A stretch of 61,773 nt of DNA from Acidobacteriaceae bacterium UBA1307 (lineage in GTDB: Bacteria > Acidobacteriota > Terriglobia > Terriglobales > Acidobacteriaceae): contig DBTV01000017.1 of the NCBI GenBank assembly GCA_002307235.1, positions 3,192 to 64,964 on the forward strand, given 5' to 3'. Made by a program: the position numbers and the translations under genes. How positions within the stretch are numbered: position 1 is the first letter of the stretch; every line of letters starts with the position of its first letter. The notes beneath the pieces were generated by a model. It searched no databases. It was not told where the DNA came from and saw nothing but the letters and a program-made list of their open reading frames with translations. Positions 1 to 11,243 of the stretch are shown piece by piece.

Positions 1-1
1 C

Positions 2-61
2 CGCCGCATCGACGCCTACGGCAACATCACCAAGCGCTTCATCGATGGAGACGCGAAGTGA
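2..61 (+). CDS. aguB: N-carbamoylputrescine amidase, C-terminal end (partial)
   Basis: Only the last 19 codons are inside the window; the gene begins before base 1. The tail RRIDAYGNITKRF followed by a TGA at 59-61 resembles the C-terminus of N-carbamoylputrescine amidases of the nitrilase superfamily, which hydrolyse N-carbamoylputrescine to putrescine, CO2 and ammonia. The stop overlaps the GTG start of aguA (58-60), so the two steps of agmatine-to-putrescine conversion are translationally coupled. The identification relies on a short tail plus context. Confidence 0.6.
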   Translation, partial: RRIDAYGNITKRFIDGDAK

Positions 62-1140
62 GCGCGGCAGAAACGACGCCGCGCGCCGCCGGCTTCCGCA
101 TGCCCGCCGAGTGGGATCGTCACGAGGCGACCTGGCTCGCCTGGCCGCACAATCCCGAGGACTGGCCGGGCAAACTGCAACCGATTCCCTGGGTCTACGC
201 CGAGATTGTGCGTCTGCTCTCGCAACACGAGACGGTGCACATTCTTGTGCAGGATGCGCGTGAACAGAGCCGTGCGGCGAGCGTTTTGCGCCGTGGTGGC
301 GCGGTGATGGACCGTGTGCGCTTTCACCAGTGGCCGACCAATCGCATCTGGATGCGCGATGCCGGACCGATCTTTGTGCGCGATGCGGCGGGCAAGGTCG
401 CACTCACCGATTGGCACTTCAACGCCTGGGCCAAGTACGACGACTGGCAGCTCGACGACCAGATTCCGGGCCGCGTGAAGCAACTGCTCGGCGTGCCCGC
501 CTGGCAGCCTGCCGCGCTGCTTGAGAACGGCGCGCAGCACAGAGTGGTGCTCGAAGGTGGCTCGATTGACGTGAACGGCGCGGGCGCAATGCTGACCACC
601 GAGGAGTGCCTGTTGAGCCAAGTGCAGCAGCGCAATCCCGGCCTTGGTCGCGAGCAACTGGAGCAGGTCTTTGCCGACTATCTCGGCATCGATCAGGTGC
701 TGTGGCTCGATTGCGGCATCGCGGGCGACGACACGCATGGCCACGTCGACGACACGGCGCGCTTCGTGAATGAGGACACCATCGTTCTGGCGGTTGAGCC
801 GAACCCGTCGGACGCGAATCACGCGTTGATGGCGGAAAATCTGCGGCGGCTCAAGGCAGCGCGGACGCTGGCGGGCAGGCCCTACAATGTGGTCGAGCTG
901 CCCTTGCCGCGTCCGGTCGTCTTCAACGGGCAACGCCTGCCTGCAAGCTATGCGAACTTCTACATCGCCAATGGCCTCGTGCTGGTGCCGACCTTCAACG
1001 ATCCGCACGATCGCGTGGCGTTGAACATTCTGGCCGATCTGTTCCCGACCCGCGAGGTCGTCGGCATTCACGCCGTTGATCTGGTCTGGGGCCTGGGCAC
1101 GCTGCACTGCATGACGCAGCAGCAACCGGCGGAGGCATAG
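58..1140 (+). CDS. aguA: Agmatine deiminase
   Basis: 360 residues, the usual length for the agmatine deiminase / bacterial peptidyl-arginine deiminase family (PF04371). It converts agmatine to N-carbamoylputrescine plus ammonia in the cytoplasm. Family landmarks are visible: WIRD-like WMRDAGP near residue 98, EGGSIDVNG near 165, GDDTHGHVDD near 223 (acid/histidine catalytic region), and the C-terminal GTLHCMTQQQP carrying the nucleophile Cys at about 351. The GTG start is fixed by the overlap with the upstream aguB stop, and the stop overlaps the tadA start by one base. The gene therefore sits in a tight aguB-aguA-tadA transcription unit. Confidence 0.95.
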   Translation: MSAAETTPRAAGFRMPAEWDRHEATWLAWPHNPEDWPGKLQPIPWVYAEIVRLLSQHETVHILVQDAREQSRAASVLRRGGAVMDRVRFHQWPTNRIWMRDAGPIFVRDAAGKVALTDWHFNAWAKYDDWQLDDQIPGRVKQLLGVPAWQPAALLENGAQHRVVLEGGSIDVNGAGAMLTTEECLLSQVQQRNPGLGREQLEQVFADYLGIDQVLWLDCGIAGDDTHGHVDDTARFVNEDTIVLAVEPNPSDANHALMAENLRRLKAARTLAGRPYNVVELPLPRPVVFNGQRLPASYANFYIANGLVLVPTFNDPHDRVALNILADLFPTREVVGIHAVDLVWGLGTLHCMTQQQPAEA

Positions 1141-1586
1141 TGGACGACCGCGCGTGGATGAGTGAGGCGCTGGCCGAGGCGCACTTGGCGGGTGAGGCTG
1201 GTGAGGTGCCGATTGGCGCGGTCATCGTGCGCGAGGGTGCGATCATTGCGCGTGGCCAGAATCGTACATTGCGCGCGGTTGACCCGACGGCGCACGCGGA
1301 GATCGTTGCTCTGCGCGCGGCGGCCGAGGTTTTAGGCAACTACCGGCTCAACGGCTGCTCACTCTATGTGACGCTTGAGCCCTGCGCGATGTGCGCCGGG
1401 GCCATGATCCATGCGCGGCTCGACCGGCTGGTCTTTGCCGCGCCTGACCCGAAGACCGGCGCATGCGGCTCGGTGCTTGCGGTGCTGAACCATCCCCGGC
1501 TCAACCACCAGATGCAGATGGAGCAGGGCGTGCTGGCCGATGATGCGGCTGAGCTGCTGCGCAGCTTCTTCCGCAAGCGGCGCTGA
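1140..1586 (+). CDS. tadA: tRNA-specific adenosine deaminase
   Basis: 148 residues. TadA deaminates A34 to inosine in the wobble position of tRNA-Arg(ACG). The zinc-binding cytidine-deaminase-fold motif is complete: HAE at residues 52-54 (zinc ligand His52, proton-shuttle Glu54) and PCAMC at 81-85 (ligands Cys82 and Cys85). The flanking segments NYRLNGCSLYVTLEP and GACGS match TadA rather than other deaminases. The GTG start overlaps the last base of aguA. The gene ends 20 bp before the convergent mscS-like gene. Confidence 0.95.
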   Translation: MDDRAWMSEALAEAHLAGEAGEVPIGAVIVREGAIIARGQNRTLRAVDPTAHAEIVALRAAAEVLGNYRLNGCSLYVTLEPCAMCAGAMIHARLDRLVFAAPDPKTGACGSVLAVLNHPRLNHQMQMEQGVLADDAAELLRSFFRKRR

Positions 1587-1606
1587 TCGCAAAAAAGAAG
1601 GAAAAA

Positions 1607-2611
1607 TTATTCGCCCGTGAAGGGATTGATCGTCTGCGCCTGGATCGTGGTGGGATCGACGCTGGCCTGCGCGGCGGTGGTGTTGGCCCGCGCGACGGCC
1701 GAGGACTTCGCCTCTTCAAAGTTGGAAAACACGCGGAAGGGATCGCCGGGCAGCAGGTGGTTTTCTTCAAGCGCCAGCCGCACGCGGCGGCGGAACTCGC
1801 GCAGCGGGCCGTACTGCTTGGTGGCCAGCGTCTTGAAGCTGACGGCGAAGATCAGCTCCGAGCCCTTGATCGCGTCGAGGCCCAGAATCTGCGGGTCGGC
1901 GACGAAAAGCTGGCGGAACTGCTCGCTGTTTCTCACATCCATGGCAATCTGCGAAAGCAGTTTGAAAACCTGGTCGGGGTGGGCGGAAAAATCGACGCTG
2001 ATGTTGAGCGTGGTCACCGTGTAGCCGGCCGAAAGATTGGCGACGGTCGAAATCTGCGAGTTGGGAATCACGTAGAGCGTGCCATCGGCGTCGCGCACCG
2101 TGGTCTTGCGCAGGGTCATGGCCTCAACGATGCCTGCCACACCGGCGATGCGCACCGTGTCGCCCACGTTGAACTGGTCTTCAACAAGGATGAAGATGCC
2201 GTTGAGCGCGTCCTTGAGCAGGCTCTGCGCGGCCAGTCCGAAGGCTACTCCGACGATGCCGGCCGGGGCCAACAGTGGCACGAGATTGATGCCCACCGAG
2301 TCCAAAATCAACATGCCGGCGATGGCGGCGATGATGGTGACGCCGGTGGTGTGGATGACCCCGGCCAGCGTCTTGATCTGCGCCACGCGGCCGGATTCGG
2401 CGGCGTGCTGCTCGGCGATGCGGATCATGTGATGCGTGATCAGGCGCAGCAACCGGCTGAGCAGGTAGGCGATGCCCGCGACGACGATCAGGTGCGGCAG
2501 CTTGATGTGGAGAAACTCCTGCGCATCGTCGCCCCACTCATCAAGAACCTTGCCGAGAAAACGGCCTTCGGCGAAGATGCCGGTGCGCATCGCTAGCAGG
2601 TTAAGCCACAT
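1607..2611 (-). CDS. MscS-family small-conductance mechanosensitive channel
   Basis: 334 residues. N-terminal hydrophobic segments are followed by the MscS pore helix and beta domain: a glycine/alanine-rich run (GIVGVAFGLAAQSLLKD), then GIFILVEDQFNVGDTV and VIPNSQI, all typical of MscS (PF00924). The protein releases osmolytes on hypo-osmotic shock at the inner membrane. The frame is open further upstream, but ATG at 2611 is preferred because a strong GAGGAGGA ribosome site lies just upstream and translation then begins directly before the membrane domain. The gene is convergent with tadA. It shares a 188-bp divergent upstream region with the E1 dehydrogenase gene. Confidence 0.9.
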   Translation of the reverse strand: MWLNLLAMRTGIFAEGRFLGKVLDEWGDDAQEFLHIKLPHLIVVAGIAYLLSRLLRLITHHMIRIAEQHAAESGRVAQIKTLAGVIHTTGVTIIAAIAGMLILDSVGINLVPLLAPAGIVGVAFGLAAQSLLKDALNGIFILVEDQFNVGDTVRIAGVAGIVEAMTLRKTTVRDADGTLYVIPNSQISTVANLSAGYTVTTLNISVDFSAHPDQVFKLLSQIAMDVRNSEQFRQLFVADPQILGLDAIKGSELIFAVSFKTLATKQYGPLREFRRRVRLALEENHLLPGDPFRVFSNFEEAKSSAVARANTTAAQASVDPTTIQAQTINPFTGE

Positions 2612-2799
2612 GGAAAATCCTCCTCTTTCTAGAGTAGTGGGAAGCGCCGTCCGCGCGCGAGGCAATCGCACGTGGGGAACCACGGGCAATAGCCGGAAAA
2701 GGGGCCGCGTTACGGATGTGCAGAACTCTGCTCTGCGGGGTTGGTAAAATCAAAGATAGAACAGGCCTGGCGAAACCGGGCGGGAGAGTGAGAGAAGCA

Positions 2800-4980
<2,181 letters not shown>

Positions 4981-5114
4981 CTTTCGTCGTGCGAAAATCG
5001 AATGCGCGTTGCGGGCTTCTACGAGAAAGCCAGCGGCGCGCATTTTTATATTTGCGCGAAAGTGCAGCAAGGACGCCGGTGCGCATCTAGAATGGCTGCG
5101 AAGGAGAAAGCCGC

Positions 5115-6236
5115 GTGCGCGATCAGTCTCCAGTGCGACGGGTGCTGATCTATCGCTTCGGCAGCCTCGGCGATACGGTCTTCGCGCTGCCGTGTCTGCA
5201 TCTGATCGAGCGCTCCTTTCCGACGGCGGAGCGCGTGCTGTTGACCAACTTTCCCGTTCACGCCAAGGCACCGGCGGCCGCTGCCGTGCTCGGTGATTCC
5301 GGCCTAGTGAGCGGCTACATGCGCTATGCGGCCGGCACGCGCGATCCCGTCGAACTGCTGCGGCTGGCCTTGCGCATTCGCCGCTTCAAGCCCGATCTGC
5401 TGATCTGGTTGATGGCCATTCGCAAGGCCAGCACCGTTCCGCGTGATCTTTTTTTCTTTCGCAGAATCTGCGGCATTCAGCGCATGATTGGCCTGCCCGA
5501 TGCGCTCGAGCGAAGTCCCGTTCCAGACAATGCTTCGGCCGCGCGCCATCGCCTGTTTGATGCGGCGACGGGGCTCTATGAACCGGAGCCCGCGCGGCTG
5601 GCGCGGCATCTGAGTTCGTTGGGCGACGCGCATCTTGCCATGCGTACGAGCTGGGGCCTGCGTTTGACCGGGGCCGAGCGGCAAAAGGCCGAAGCGGTGT
5701 TGGCTCCGCTTGGCGCGCGATCCTTGATCGTCTGCGGTCCGGGGACCAAGATGCAGTCCAAGGACTGGGGCGCGGAGAACTGGCGTGCGCTGCTTGAGCG
5801 GCTCAACGCGCGGTATGCGCACTTTGCGCTGGCCGTGGTCGGTTCGGCCGAAGAGGCCGCGGTGGGCGCGGCCGTGTTGTCCGGCTGGACCGGCGCGAAG
5901 GTGAACCTCTGCGGCTTGCTGACGCCGCGGGAAACGGCGGCCGTGCTTGAGCGCGCGCGCGTTTTTCTCGGTCACGATTCCGGCCCGACGCATCTGGCGG
6001 CGAGCCTCGGCGTGCCCTGCGTCGCGGCCTATTCGGCGCGCACCATTCCCGGAGCTTTTTATCCTTATGGCGAGGGCCATCAGGTGCTGTATTCGCAGAT
6101 CGAATGCGCGGGCTGCTATCTGGAAACCTGCATCGAGCGCGACCGCGCCTGCATGCGATCGATCACCGTGGCGCAGATGGAGCAGGCCGTGGCGCGCGTT
6201 CTTTCACCCGTTGCGAAAAATCTAGTCGAGCAGTAG
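5115..6236 (+). CDS. Glycosyltransferase family 9 (heptosyltransferase-like)
   Basis: 373 residues with a GTG start after an AAGGAG site at 5101. The N-terminus RVLIYRFGSLGDTVFALPCL is the GT9 signature, with the heptosyltransferase donor-binding region near residue 210 (GPGTKMQSKDWGAENW) and LGHDSGPTHLAASLGVP near 280. GT9 enzymes transfer heptose from ADP-heptose to the LPS inner core on the cytoplasmic face. The neighbouring gmhB and hldE make ADP-heptose, which fits. The last 15 bp overlap the end of the convergent gmhB. Confidence 0.85.
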   Translation: MRDQSPVRRVLIYRFGSLGDTVFALPCLHLIERSFPTAERVLLTNFPVHAKAPAAAAVLGDSGLVSGYMRYAAGTRDPVELLRLALRIRRFKPDLLIWLMAIRKASTVPRDLFFFRRICGIQRMIGLPDALERSPVPDNASAARHRLFDAATGLYEPEPARLARHLSSLGDAHLAMRTSWGLRLTGAERQKAEAVLAPLGARSLIVCGPGTKMQSKDWGAENWRALLERLNARYAHFALAVVGSAEEAAVGAAVLSGWTGAKVNLCGLLTPRETAAVLERARVFLGHDSGPTHLAASLGVPCVAAYSARTIPGAFYPYGEGHQVLYSQIECAGCYLETCIERDRACMRSITVAQMEQAVARVLSPVAKNLVEQ

Positions 6237-6791
6237 CGCGACGGCCTCGGCCAGCGAGGTGCAGCAGGCATCGGCGAGTGCAACGGCCTTTTCCGCGCCG
6301 GGTTTGCGATGCGTTGGATCGCCTTCGATGAAGATGGCCTTCATGCCGAGATTTTTGGCGAACTCGATGTCAGAGAGCGAGTCGCCGATCATCAGGCTGC
6401 GTGCGGCGGTAAGGGCAGGGAAGCGCTTCTGCGCCTGAAGAAACAGCCCGGGCCTGGGCTTGCGGCACTCGCAGGAGTTTTTGTCATGCGGGCAGACGAA
6501 GAATCCGTCGATATGCGCATCGGCGCGGGCCAGTTGCTGCTGAAATTCCTCGTGGATGGCGTGCAGCGTGCCGAGCGTGTAGAGCCCGAGCGCAACGCCG
6601 CGCTGGTTCGAGGCGACCAGTACGCGCTTCTTCTGCTGGTTGAGTTGGGCAATGGCCTCGGGAACGCCGGCCAGTACATGGAAATCGGCCAGCGAGCGCA
6701 CGTATTCCCCTTCCGGCATCTTGCGGTTCAAAACGCCATCGCGATCAAGAAAGATTGTTTCAAGATCCTTGAGAGAGAAACTCTGCCGCAT
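6222..6791 (-). CDS. gmhB: D-glycero-beta-D-manno-heptose 1,7-bisphosphate 7-phosphatase (HAD)
   Basis: 189 residues. GmhB removes the 7-phosphate of heptose-1,7-bisphosphate in the ADP-heptose pathway. HAD motif I is FLDRDGVLNR (residues 14-23), motif II ASNQRGV, and motif III/IV KPRPG and MIGDSLSDIEFA. The GmhB/HisB-N zinc loop is present as CPHDKNSCEC. A much longer open frame continues upstream antisense to hldE, but homology begins at this ATG, so I place the start at 6791; its ribosome site is weak. The gene is divergent from hldE (97 bp) and its end overlaps the GT9 gene. Confidence 0.85.
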   Translation of the reverse strand: MRQSFSLKDLETIFLDRDGVLNRKMPEGEYVRSLADFHVLAGVPEAIAQLNQQKKRVLVASNQRGVALGLYTLGTLHAIHEEFQQQLARADAHIDGFFVCPHDKNSCECRKPRPGLFLQAQKRFPALTAARSLMIGDSLSDIEFAKNLGMKAIFIEGDPTHRKPGAEKAVALADACCTSLAEAVALLLD

Positions 6792-6887
6792 ATTCTTCAC
6801 ATAGGCATGATATAAGGCTTCTATCTCCGGAAGAAGCGATTTCAGGCGCGGCAAATTTTTCGTGCAGGCACGAAGGAGTCGTTGGCG

Positions 6888-8363
6888 GTGATTGAACAGG
6901 CGCAGCAGGTGATGAATCACATCGAGCAGCTCTGGCCCACGAAGCGGCTGTTGGTGGTGGGCGATGTGATGCTCGACCAGTACATCTGGGGCGATGTGGC
7001 GCGCATCTCGCCCGAGGCGCCGGTGCCGGTGGTGCGCGTGGCGCGGCGTAATGAGCAGCCGGGCGGCGCGGCCAACGTGGCGCTGAATCTGGCGCGGCTC
7101 GGCGCGCAGGCCGTCGTGGTCGGCTTTACCGGCGGCGACGCGCAGGAGCATGCACTGGCCGAGAGCCTGCGTGGCTCCGGCGTCGAGCCGGTTTTTGTCT
7201 CCACGCCGGAGTTTCCCACCATCACCAAACTGCGCATTCTGGGCGGTCGCCAGCAGATGTTGCGGCTTGATAGCGAGCGCGCCGGCGAGCACTCCGACGA
7301 GGATGGCGCGCGTCTGGTTGCGCGCGTGCTTGAGGCGCTGCCCGGCTGCCATGCGGTGATCCTGTCCGATTACGCCAAGGGCGTGCTCAGCGAAAAGGTC
7401 TGCCAGTCGATCATCACTGCCGCGCGGCGTGCAAGGATCCCCGTGCTGGTCGATCCCAAACTGGCCGACTTCAGCCGCTATCGCGGAGCCACGACCGTTT
7501 GCCCGAATCTGGGGGAGCTTTCGCGCGCCGTCGGCCTGCCCGCGCAGAACCTCGAGGCCCTGCTGGAAAAGGCCGAGTCGCTGGTGCGCGCCTTCGATCT
7601 GGAATTTCTGACTGCGACGCTGAGTGAAAAAGGCATTGCGCTCGTGCGTCCCGGCCACCGCGTGCATGCACCGGCGCAGGCGCGGCAGGTCTTCGATGTT
7701 TCTGGTGCGGGTGATACGGTCATCGCCACGCTGGCGCTGTGCATGGCCTCCGGGCTTGCTCCCGAACTTGGCGTGCAGGTGGCCAATCTGGCCGCGGGCA
7801 TTGTTGTGGGCAAGGTGGGCACGGCACCGGTCGAGCGGCATGAGCTGCTGGCCGCGCTTGAACCGGCGCTGGCGCAGCGCGTTGACGACAAGCGGGTCAC
7901 GCTGGCCGAGTTGCAAAGCCGCGTCGCGCTCTGGCGGGCGCAGGGCGAGCGCATTGTGCTCACCAACGGCTACTTCGATCATCTGCAGGTGGGCCACATC
8001 GCGCTCTTCGAGCAGGCGCGCCAGTTTGGGGATCGGCTCATCGTCGCCATCAACAGCGATGCCTCAATCTGCGCGCAGAAAGGCATTGACCAGCCGGCCG
8101 CCAGCCAGCAGGCGCGCGCGCGGATTCTGGCGGCACTGTCGCCGGTCGATGCCGTGGTCATCTTTGATGAGCCGACGCCGCTCGCGTTGATTCTTGCCCT
8201 GCGCCCTGATGCGCTGGTCAAGGGGGGCGACTATCGTCGCGACACGGTCGTTGGTGCCGCCGAGGTCGAGTCCTGGGGCGGGCAGGTGCGCATCGTAGCC
8301 ACCGAGAGCGAATTTTCGACCGATGGATTGCTCACCACCGGATCGTCGTCGCGCGATCAATAA
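6888..8363 (+). CDS. hldE: Bifunctional heptose-7-phosphate kinase / heptose-1-phosphate adenylyltransferase
   Basis: 491 residues from GTG 6888, which sits 9 nt after GAAGGAG; a TTG at 6882 is the alternative but is only 3 nt away. The N-terminal PfkB/RfaE kinase domain shows VVGDVMLDQYIWG, PGGAANVALNLARLGA and the DVSGAGDTVIATLAL anion-hole/catalytic-Asp segment near residue 270. The C-terminal cytidylyltransferase-like domain starts near 350 (VLTNGYFD) and includes VAINSDAS and LVKGGDY. It acts in the two steps before and after gmhB. Oddity: the HxGH nucleotide-binding motif reads QVGH, so the first histidine is replaced by glutamine, and the C-terminal STT-like element reads STD. Confidence 0.9.
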   Translation: MIEQAQQVMNHIEQLWPTKRLLVVGDVMLDQYIWGDVARISPEAPVPVVRVARRNEQPGGAANVALNLARLGAQAVVVGFTGGDAQEHALAESLRGSGVEPVFVSTPEFPTITKLRILGGRQQMLRLDSERAGEHSDEDGARLVARVLEALPGCHAVILSDYAKGVLSEKVCQSIITAARRARIPVLVDPKLADFSRYRGATTVCPNLGELSRAVGLPAQNLEALLEKAESLVRAFDLEFLTATLSEKGIALVRPGHRVHAPAQARQVFDVSGAGDTVIATLALCMASGLAPELGVQVANLAAGIVVGKVGTAPVERHELLAALEPALAQRVDDKRVTLAELQSRVALWRAQGERIVLTNGYFDHLQVGHIALFEQARQFGDRLIVAINSDASICAQKGIDQPAASQQARARILAALSPVDAVVIFDEPTPLALILALRPDALVKGGDYRRDTVVGAAEVESWGGQVRIVATESEFSTDGLLTTGSSSRDQ

Positions 8364-8455
8364 GGGATGCGCGACAGATACAATAAATAAATGAAGTCTT
8401 TGATCTACCGGGAGCGGTGCTCTTCGTTCGACGAACCGCGGGCAGGGATGCGCGC

Positions 8456-10297
8456 ATGAAAAATCTTATGCGCCTGCTGCGCTATGGACTTCCGTACGTC
8501 TTGCAGATGTTGCCGGGCGTTCTCTTGCTCGCCATGGTCGGCGTGCTCGACACCTTTCGCATTCTGCTTTTGCAGCCGATCTTCGATCAGGTTTTACGGC
8601 CCGATGCGCCGGAAGGCCCCATCTATCTCGGGCTCGTCAAAAGCCCCTGGCACTTTGACCTGCGCACGCTGATTCCGCCCTTCGTTCACATGCACAATGC
8701 GTGGAATGTGGTGGCCTTCGCGCTGGTTCTGGCCACAATCGGCAAGGGCATCTGCGATTACCTGGGCACCTATCTGGTCAATTACGCCGGCTTCGGCACC
8801 ATCACCGACCTGCGCAATCATCTGTATGAAACCACGCTGCGCCGCTCGTTGAGCTTCTTTCACAAGCACGCGACGGGGACCATTCTTTCCACGTTGATCA
8901 ACGATGTGGACAGGGTGCAGAACGCGCTCAGCTCGGTGATCGGCGAATTTCTGCAGCAGTTTTTCACCTTTGTCGTCGGACTGGTCTTCGTGATCCGCCT
9001 GGGTGGGCAACTGAGCTGGGCGCTGGTGCTGTTCATCCCCGTCGTCATTACCTCGGCGCGCAAGATCGGCCGCGAGGTGCGTGTGCGCACCCGCTCGGGC
9101 CAGGACAATCTGGCCGAGATCCAGAATATTCTGCATGAGACCGTGACCGGCAACCGCATCGTGAAGGCCTTCAACACGGAGATGTGGGAGATTCTGCGTT
9201 TCAAGACCGCAGCGCGCCGGCTCTTCCGCGCCAACCTGCGCAGCGTCCGTATTCAGTCGATCAGCTCGCCCCTGATGGACACCATCGGCGCCATCGCCAT
9301 TGCGCTGTTCCTGTTCATCGGGCGCAATGAGATCATGCGCGGTCGCATGACGATGGGCCTGTTCGGTGCCTTCATCATCCTGCTGTTCAAGCTCTATGAT
9401 CCGGTGCGCAAGTTCGCTTACTTCTACAACAGCTTTCAGCAGGCGATGGGCGCATCTTCGTCGATTTTTTCTTTCTTCGATACCGAGGACGACGTGAAGG
9501 AGCGGCCGATGGCCTCTGCCTGCAGGCGTTTCAAGCACACCATTCGCTTTGACAACGTCGGCTTCTCCTATTCGACCGCCGAGGGCGAGCATCAGATTCT
9601 GCACAATATCGATCTTGAGATCAAGGCAGGCGAGATTCTGGCGCTGGTGGGCCCGAGCGGCGCGGGCAAATCGACGCTCGTCAATCTGATTCCGCGTTTC
9701 TTCGATGTCACCTCGGGCGCGATCACTCTCGACGGGCAGGATCTGCGCTCGGTCACGCTCGGTTCGCTGCGCAGGCAGATCGCGCAGGTCACGCAGGAGA
9801 CGATCCTGTTCAACGACACGGTGCGCAACAACATCGCCTACGGCCAGCCCGAGATCAAGCCCGAGCTGGTGGAGAAAGCCGCCCGCGCCGCGCTGGCGCA
9901 TGAGTTCATTGAGCGCATGCCGCAGGGCTACGAGACGGTGATCGGCGAAAAGGGCTTTCGCATGTCGGGCGGCGAGCGTCAGCGCATGGCCATTGCCCGC
10001 GCCATTTTGAAGGATGCGCCGGTGCTGATTCTCGACGAGGCCACCTCGGCGCTCGATGCGGAAAGCGAGTCGCTGGTGCAGGAGGCGCTGACCAACCTGA
10101 TGCAGGGCCGCACCGCGATCGTCATCGCCCACCGGCTTTCGACCATCCGCCGCGCCAATCGCATCGCCGTGCTCGAAGAGGGCCGCATCACCGCCGTCGG
10201 CACGCACGAGGAACTGCTCGAGATCTCGCCTACCTATCAGCGGTTATACTCACTGCAATTCAGGGACTACCAGGATAACGACACGGCGGCGATCTAA
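8456..10297 (+). CDS. ABC transporter, MsbA-type lipid exporter (fused permease-ATPase)
   Basis: 613 residues from ATG 8456, with GCAGGGA 8 nt upstream; the open frame runs a little further 5'. An ABC exporter membrane domain with about six helices (to residue ~330) is followed by an ATPase with Walker A GPSGAGKST near 400, Q-loop, signature MSGGERQRMAIARA near 502 and Walker B LILDEATSALD near 522, then the H-loop IAHRLST. The position after hldE and the GT9/gmhB block suggests flipping of lipid A-core across the inner membrane, as MsbA does. Related multidrug exporters cannot be told apart by motif alone. Confidence 0.85.
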   Translation: MKNLMRLLRYGLPYVLQMLPGVLLLAMVGVLDTFRILLLQPIFDQVLRPDAPEGPIYLGLVKSPWHFDLRTLIPPFVHMHNAWNVVAFALVLATIGKGICDYLGTYLVNYAGFGTITDLRNHLYETTLRRSLSFFHKHATGTILSTLINDVDRVQNALSSVIGEFLQQFFTFVVGLVFVIRLGGQLSWALVLFIPVVITSARKIGREVRVRTRSGQDNLAEIQNILHETVTGNRIVKAFNTEMWEILRFKTAARRLFRANLRSVRIQSISSPLMDTIGAIAIALFLFIGRNEIMRGRMTMGLFGAFIILLFKLYDPVRKFAYFYNSFQQAMGASSSIFSFFDTEDDVKERPMASACRRFKHTIRFDNVGFSYSTAEGEHQILHNIDLEIKAGEILALVGPSGAGKSTLVNLIPRFFDVTSGAITLDGQDLRSVTLGSLRRQIAQVTQETILFNDTVRNNIAYGQPEIKPELVEKAARAALAHEFIERMPQGYETVIGEKGFRMSGGERQRMAIARAILKDAPVLILDEATSALDAESESLVQEALTNLMQGRTAIVIAHRLSTIRRANRIAVLEEGRITAVGTHEELLEISPTYQRLYSLQFRDYQDNDTAAI

Positions 10298-10310
10298 GGA
10301 GCAAGGAAGA

Positions 10311-11204
10311 ATGCCGATTTTTTCCATGACCGGTTTTGCGCGGACGCAAGGGCGCGTCAGCGAACAGCTCGGCTACACGCTGAGTCTGAAGAGCGTCAAT
10401 CATCGCTTTCTCGACGTGCAACTGCGCCTGCCCTCGGGCTTTGACGCGCTTGAGATGGACCTGCGCAAGGCGCTCAAGGACGCGCTGGTGCGTGGCCACG
10501 TTGACGTGACGCTGGCCGTTGAGCGCAATGCCGCGACCCGCTCCGGCTACAACCGCGAACTGGTCGCGGCCTATCTTTCGGCCTTTGCGCAGGCGCGTGA
10601 AGAGCACGGGCTCATCGGCGAACCCGATCTGAATGAGGCTCTGCGGCTGCCCGGCGCGCTGCAGGGCGAAAATCGCAGCGATGAAGATCAGGAGGCTCTG
10701 GCGGCGAGTGTGCGCGCGGCCATCGGCCCGCTGCTGGAGGAGCTCAGGGCCATGCGCCAGCGCGAGGGCGAGGCTCTGGCGGCGATTCTGGCGGCGACGC
10801 TCGACCGGCTGGCCGAGGCCACTGAGGGCGTCGAGGAGCTGCGGCCCGAAATTGAGCGACAATATCAGGAGAGGCTCACGCAGCGGCTCAGTGCCGCTGT
10901 CGGCCCGGAGTTCAATCGCCAGCGGCTGCTTGAAGAGGTGGCGGTGCTGGTGGACCGCAGCGACGTGGCCGAGGAGCTGGCGCGGATGAAGACCCACATC
11001 GGGCACTTCCGTGAGATGCTCTTAACAGGCGGCGAAATCGGCAAAAAACTCGATTTTTTGCTGCAAGAGATGAACCGAGAGGCCAATACGCTTTTATCGA
11101 AGACCGGCGGCGTGGGCGGCAAAGGTACACGCATCACCGAGTTGGGATTGTCGATGAAGGCTGAAATCGAAAAGGCCCGCGAACAGATTCAAAACGTGGA
11201 ATAG
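10311..11204 (+). CDS. yicC: YicC family protein (endoribonuclease-type stress protein)
   Basis: 297 residues. The N-terminus MTGFARTQG... (YicC N-domain, PF03755) with TLSLKSVNHRFLDVQLRLP, and the C-terminal DUF1732 (PF08340) ending in LLQEMNREANTLLSKTG and MKAEIEKAREQIQNVE, are diagnostic. E. coli YicC is an RNA-cleaving protein that lowers the small RNA RyhB. The ATG follows a good AAGGAGCAAGGA site 13 bp after the exporter stop. The gene precedes gmk, a linkage conserved in many bacteria. Confidence 0.93.
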   Translation: MPIFSMTGFARTQGRVSEQLGYTLSLKSVNHRFLDVQLRLPSGFDALEMDLRKALKDALVRGHVDVTLAVERNAATRSGYNRELVAAYLSAFAQAREEHGLIGEPDLNEALRLPGALQGENRSDEDQEALAASVRAAIGPLLEELRAMRQREGEALAAILAATLDRLAEATEGVEELRPEIERQYQERLTQRLSAAVGPEFNRQRLLEEVAVLVDRSDVAEELARMKTHIGHFREMLLTGGEIGKKLDFLLQEMNREANTLLSKTGGVGGKGTRITELGLSMKAEIEKAREQIQNVE

Positions 11205-11243
11205 GCGCTCTAGACGCCGTTTTTTTCGGGAGGGACCAAGGCA

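Noticed and set aside
6792..7997. Upstream 400-codon extension of the gmhB frame
   Set aside because: It runs antisense through the hldE kinase domain. GmhB homology begins at the methionine at 6791.
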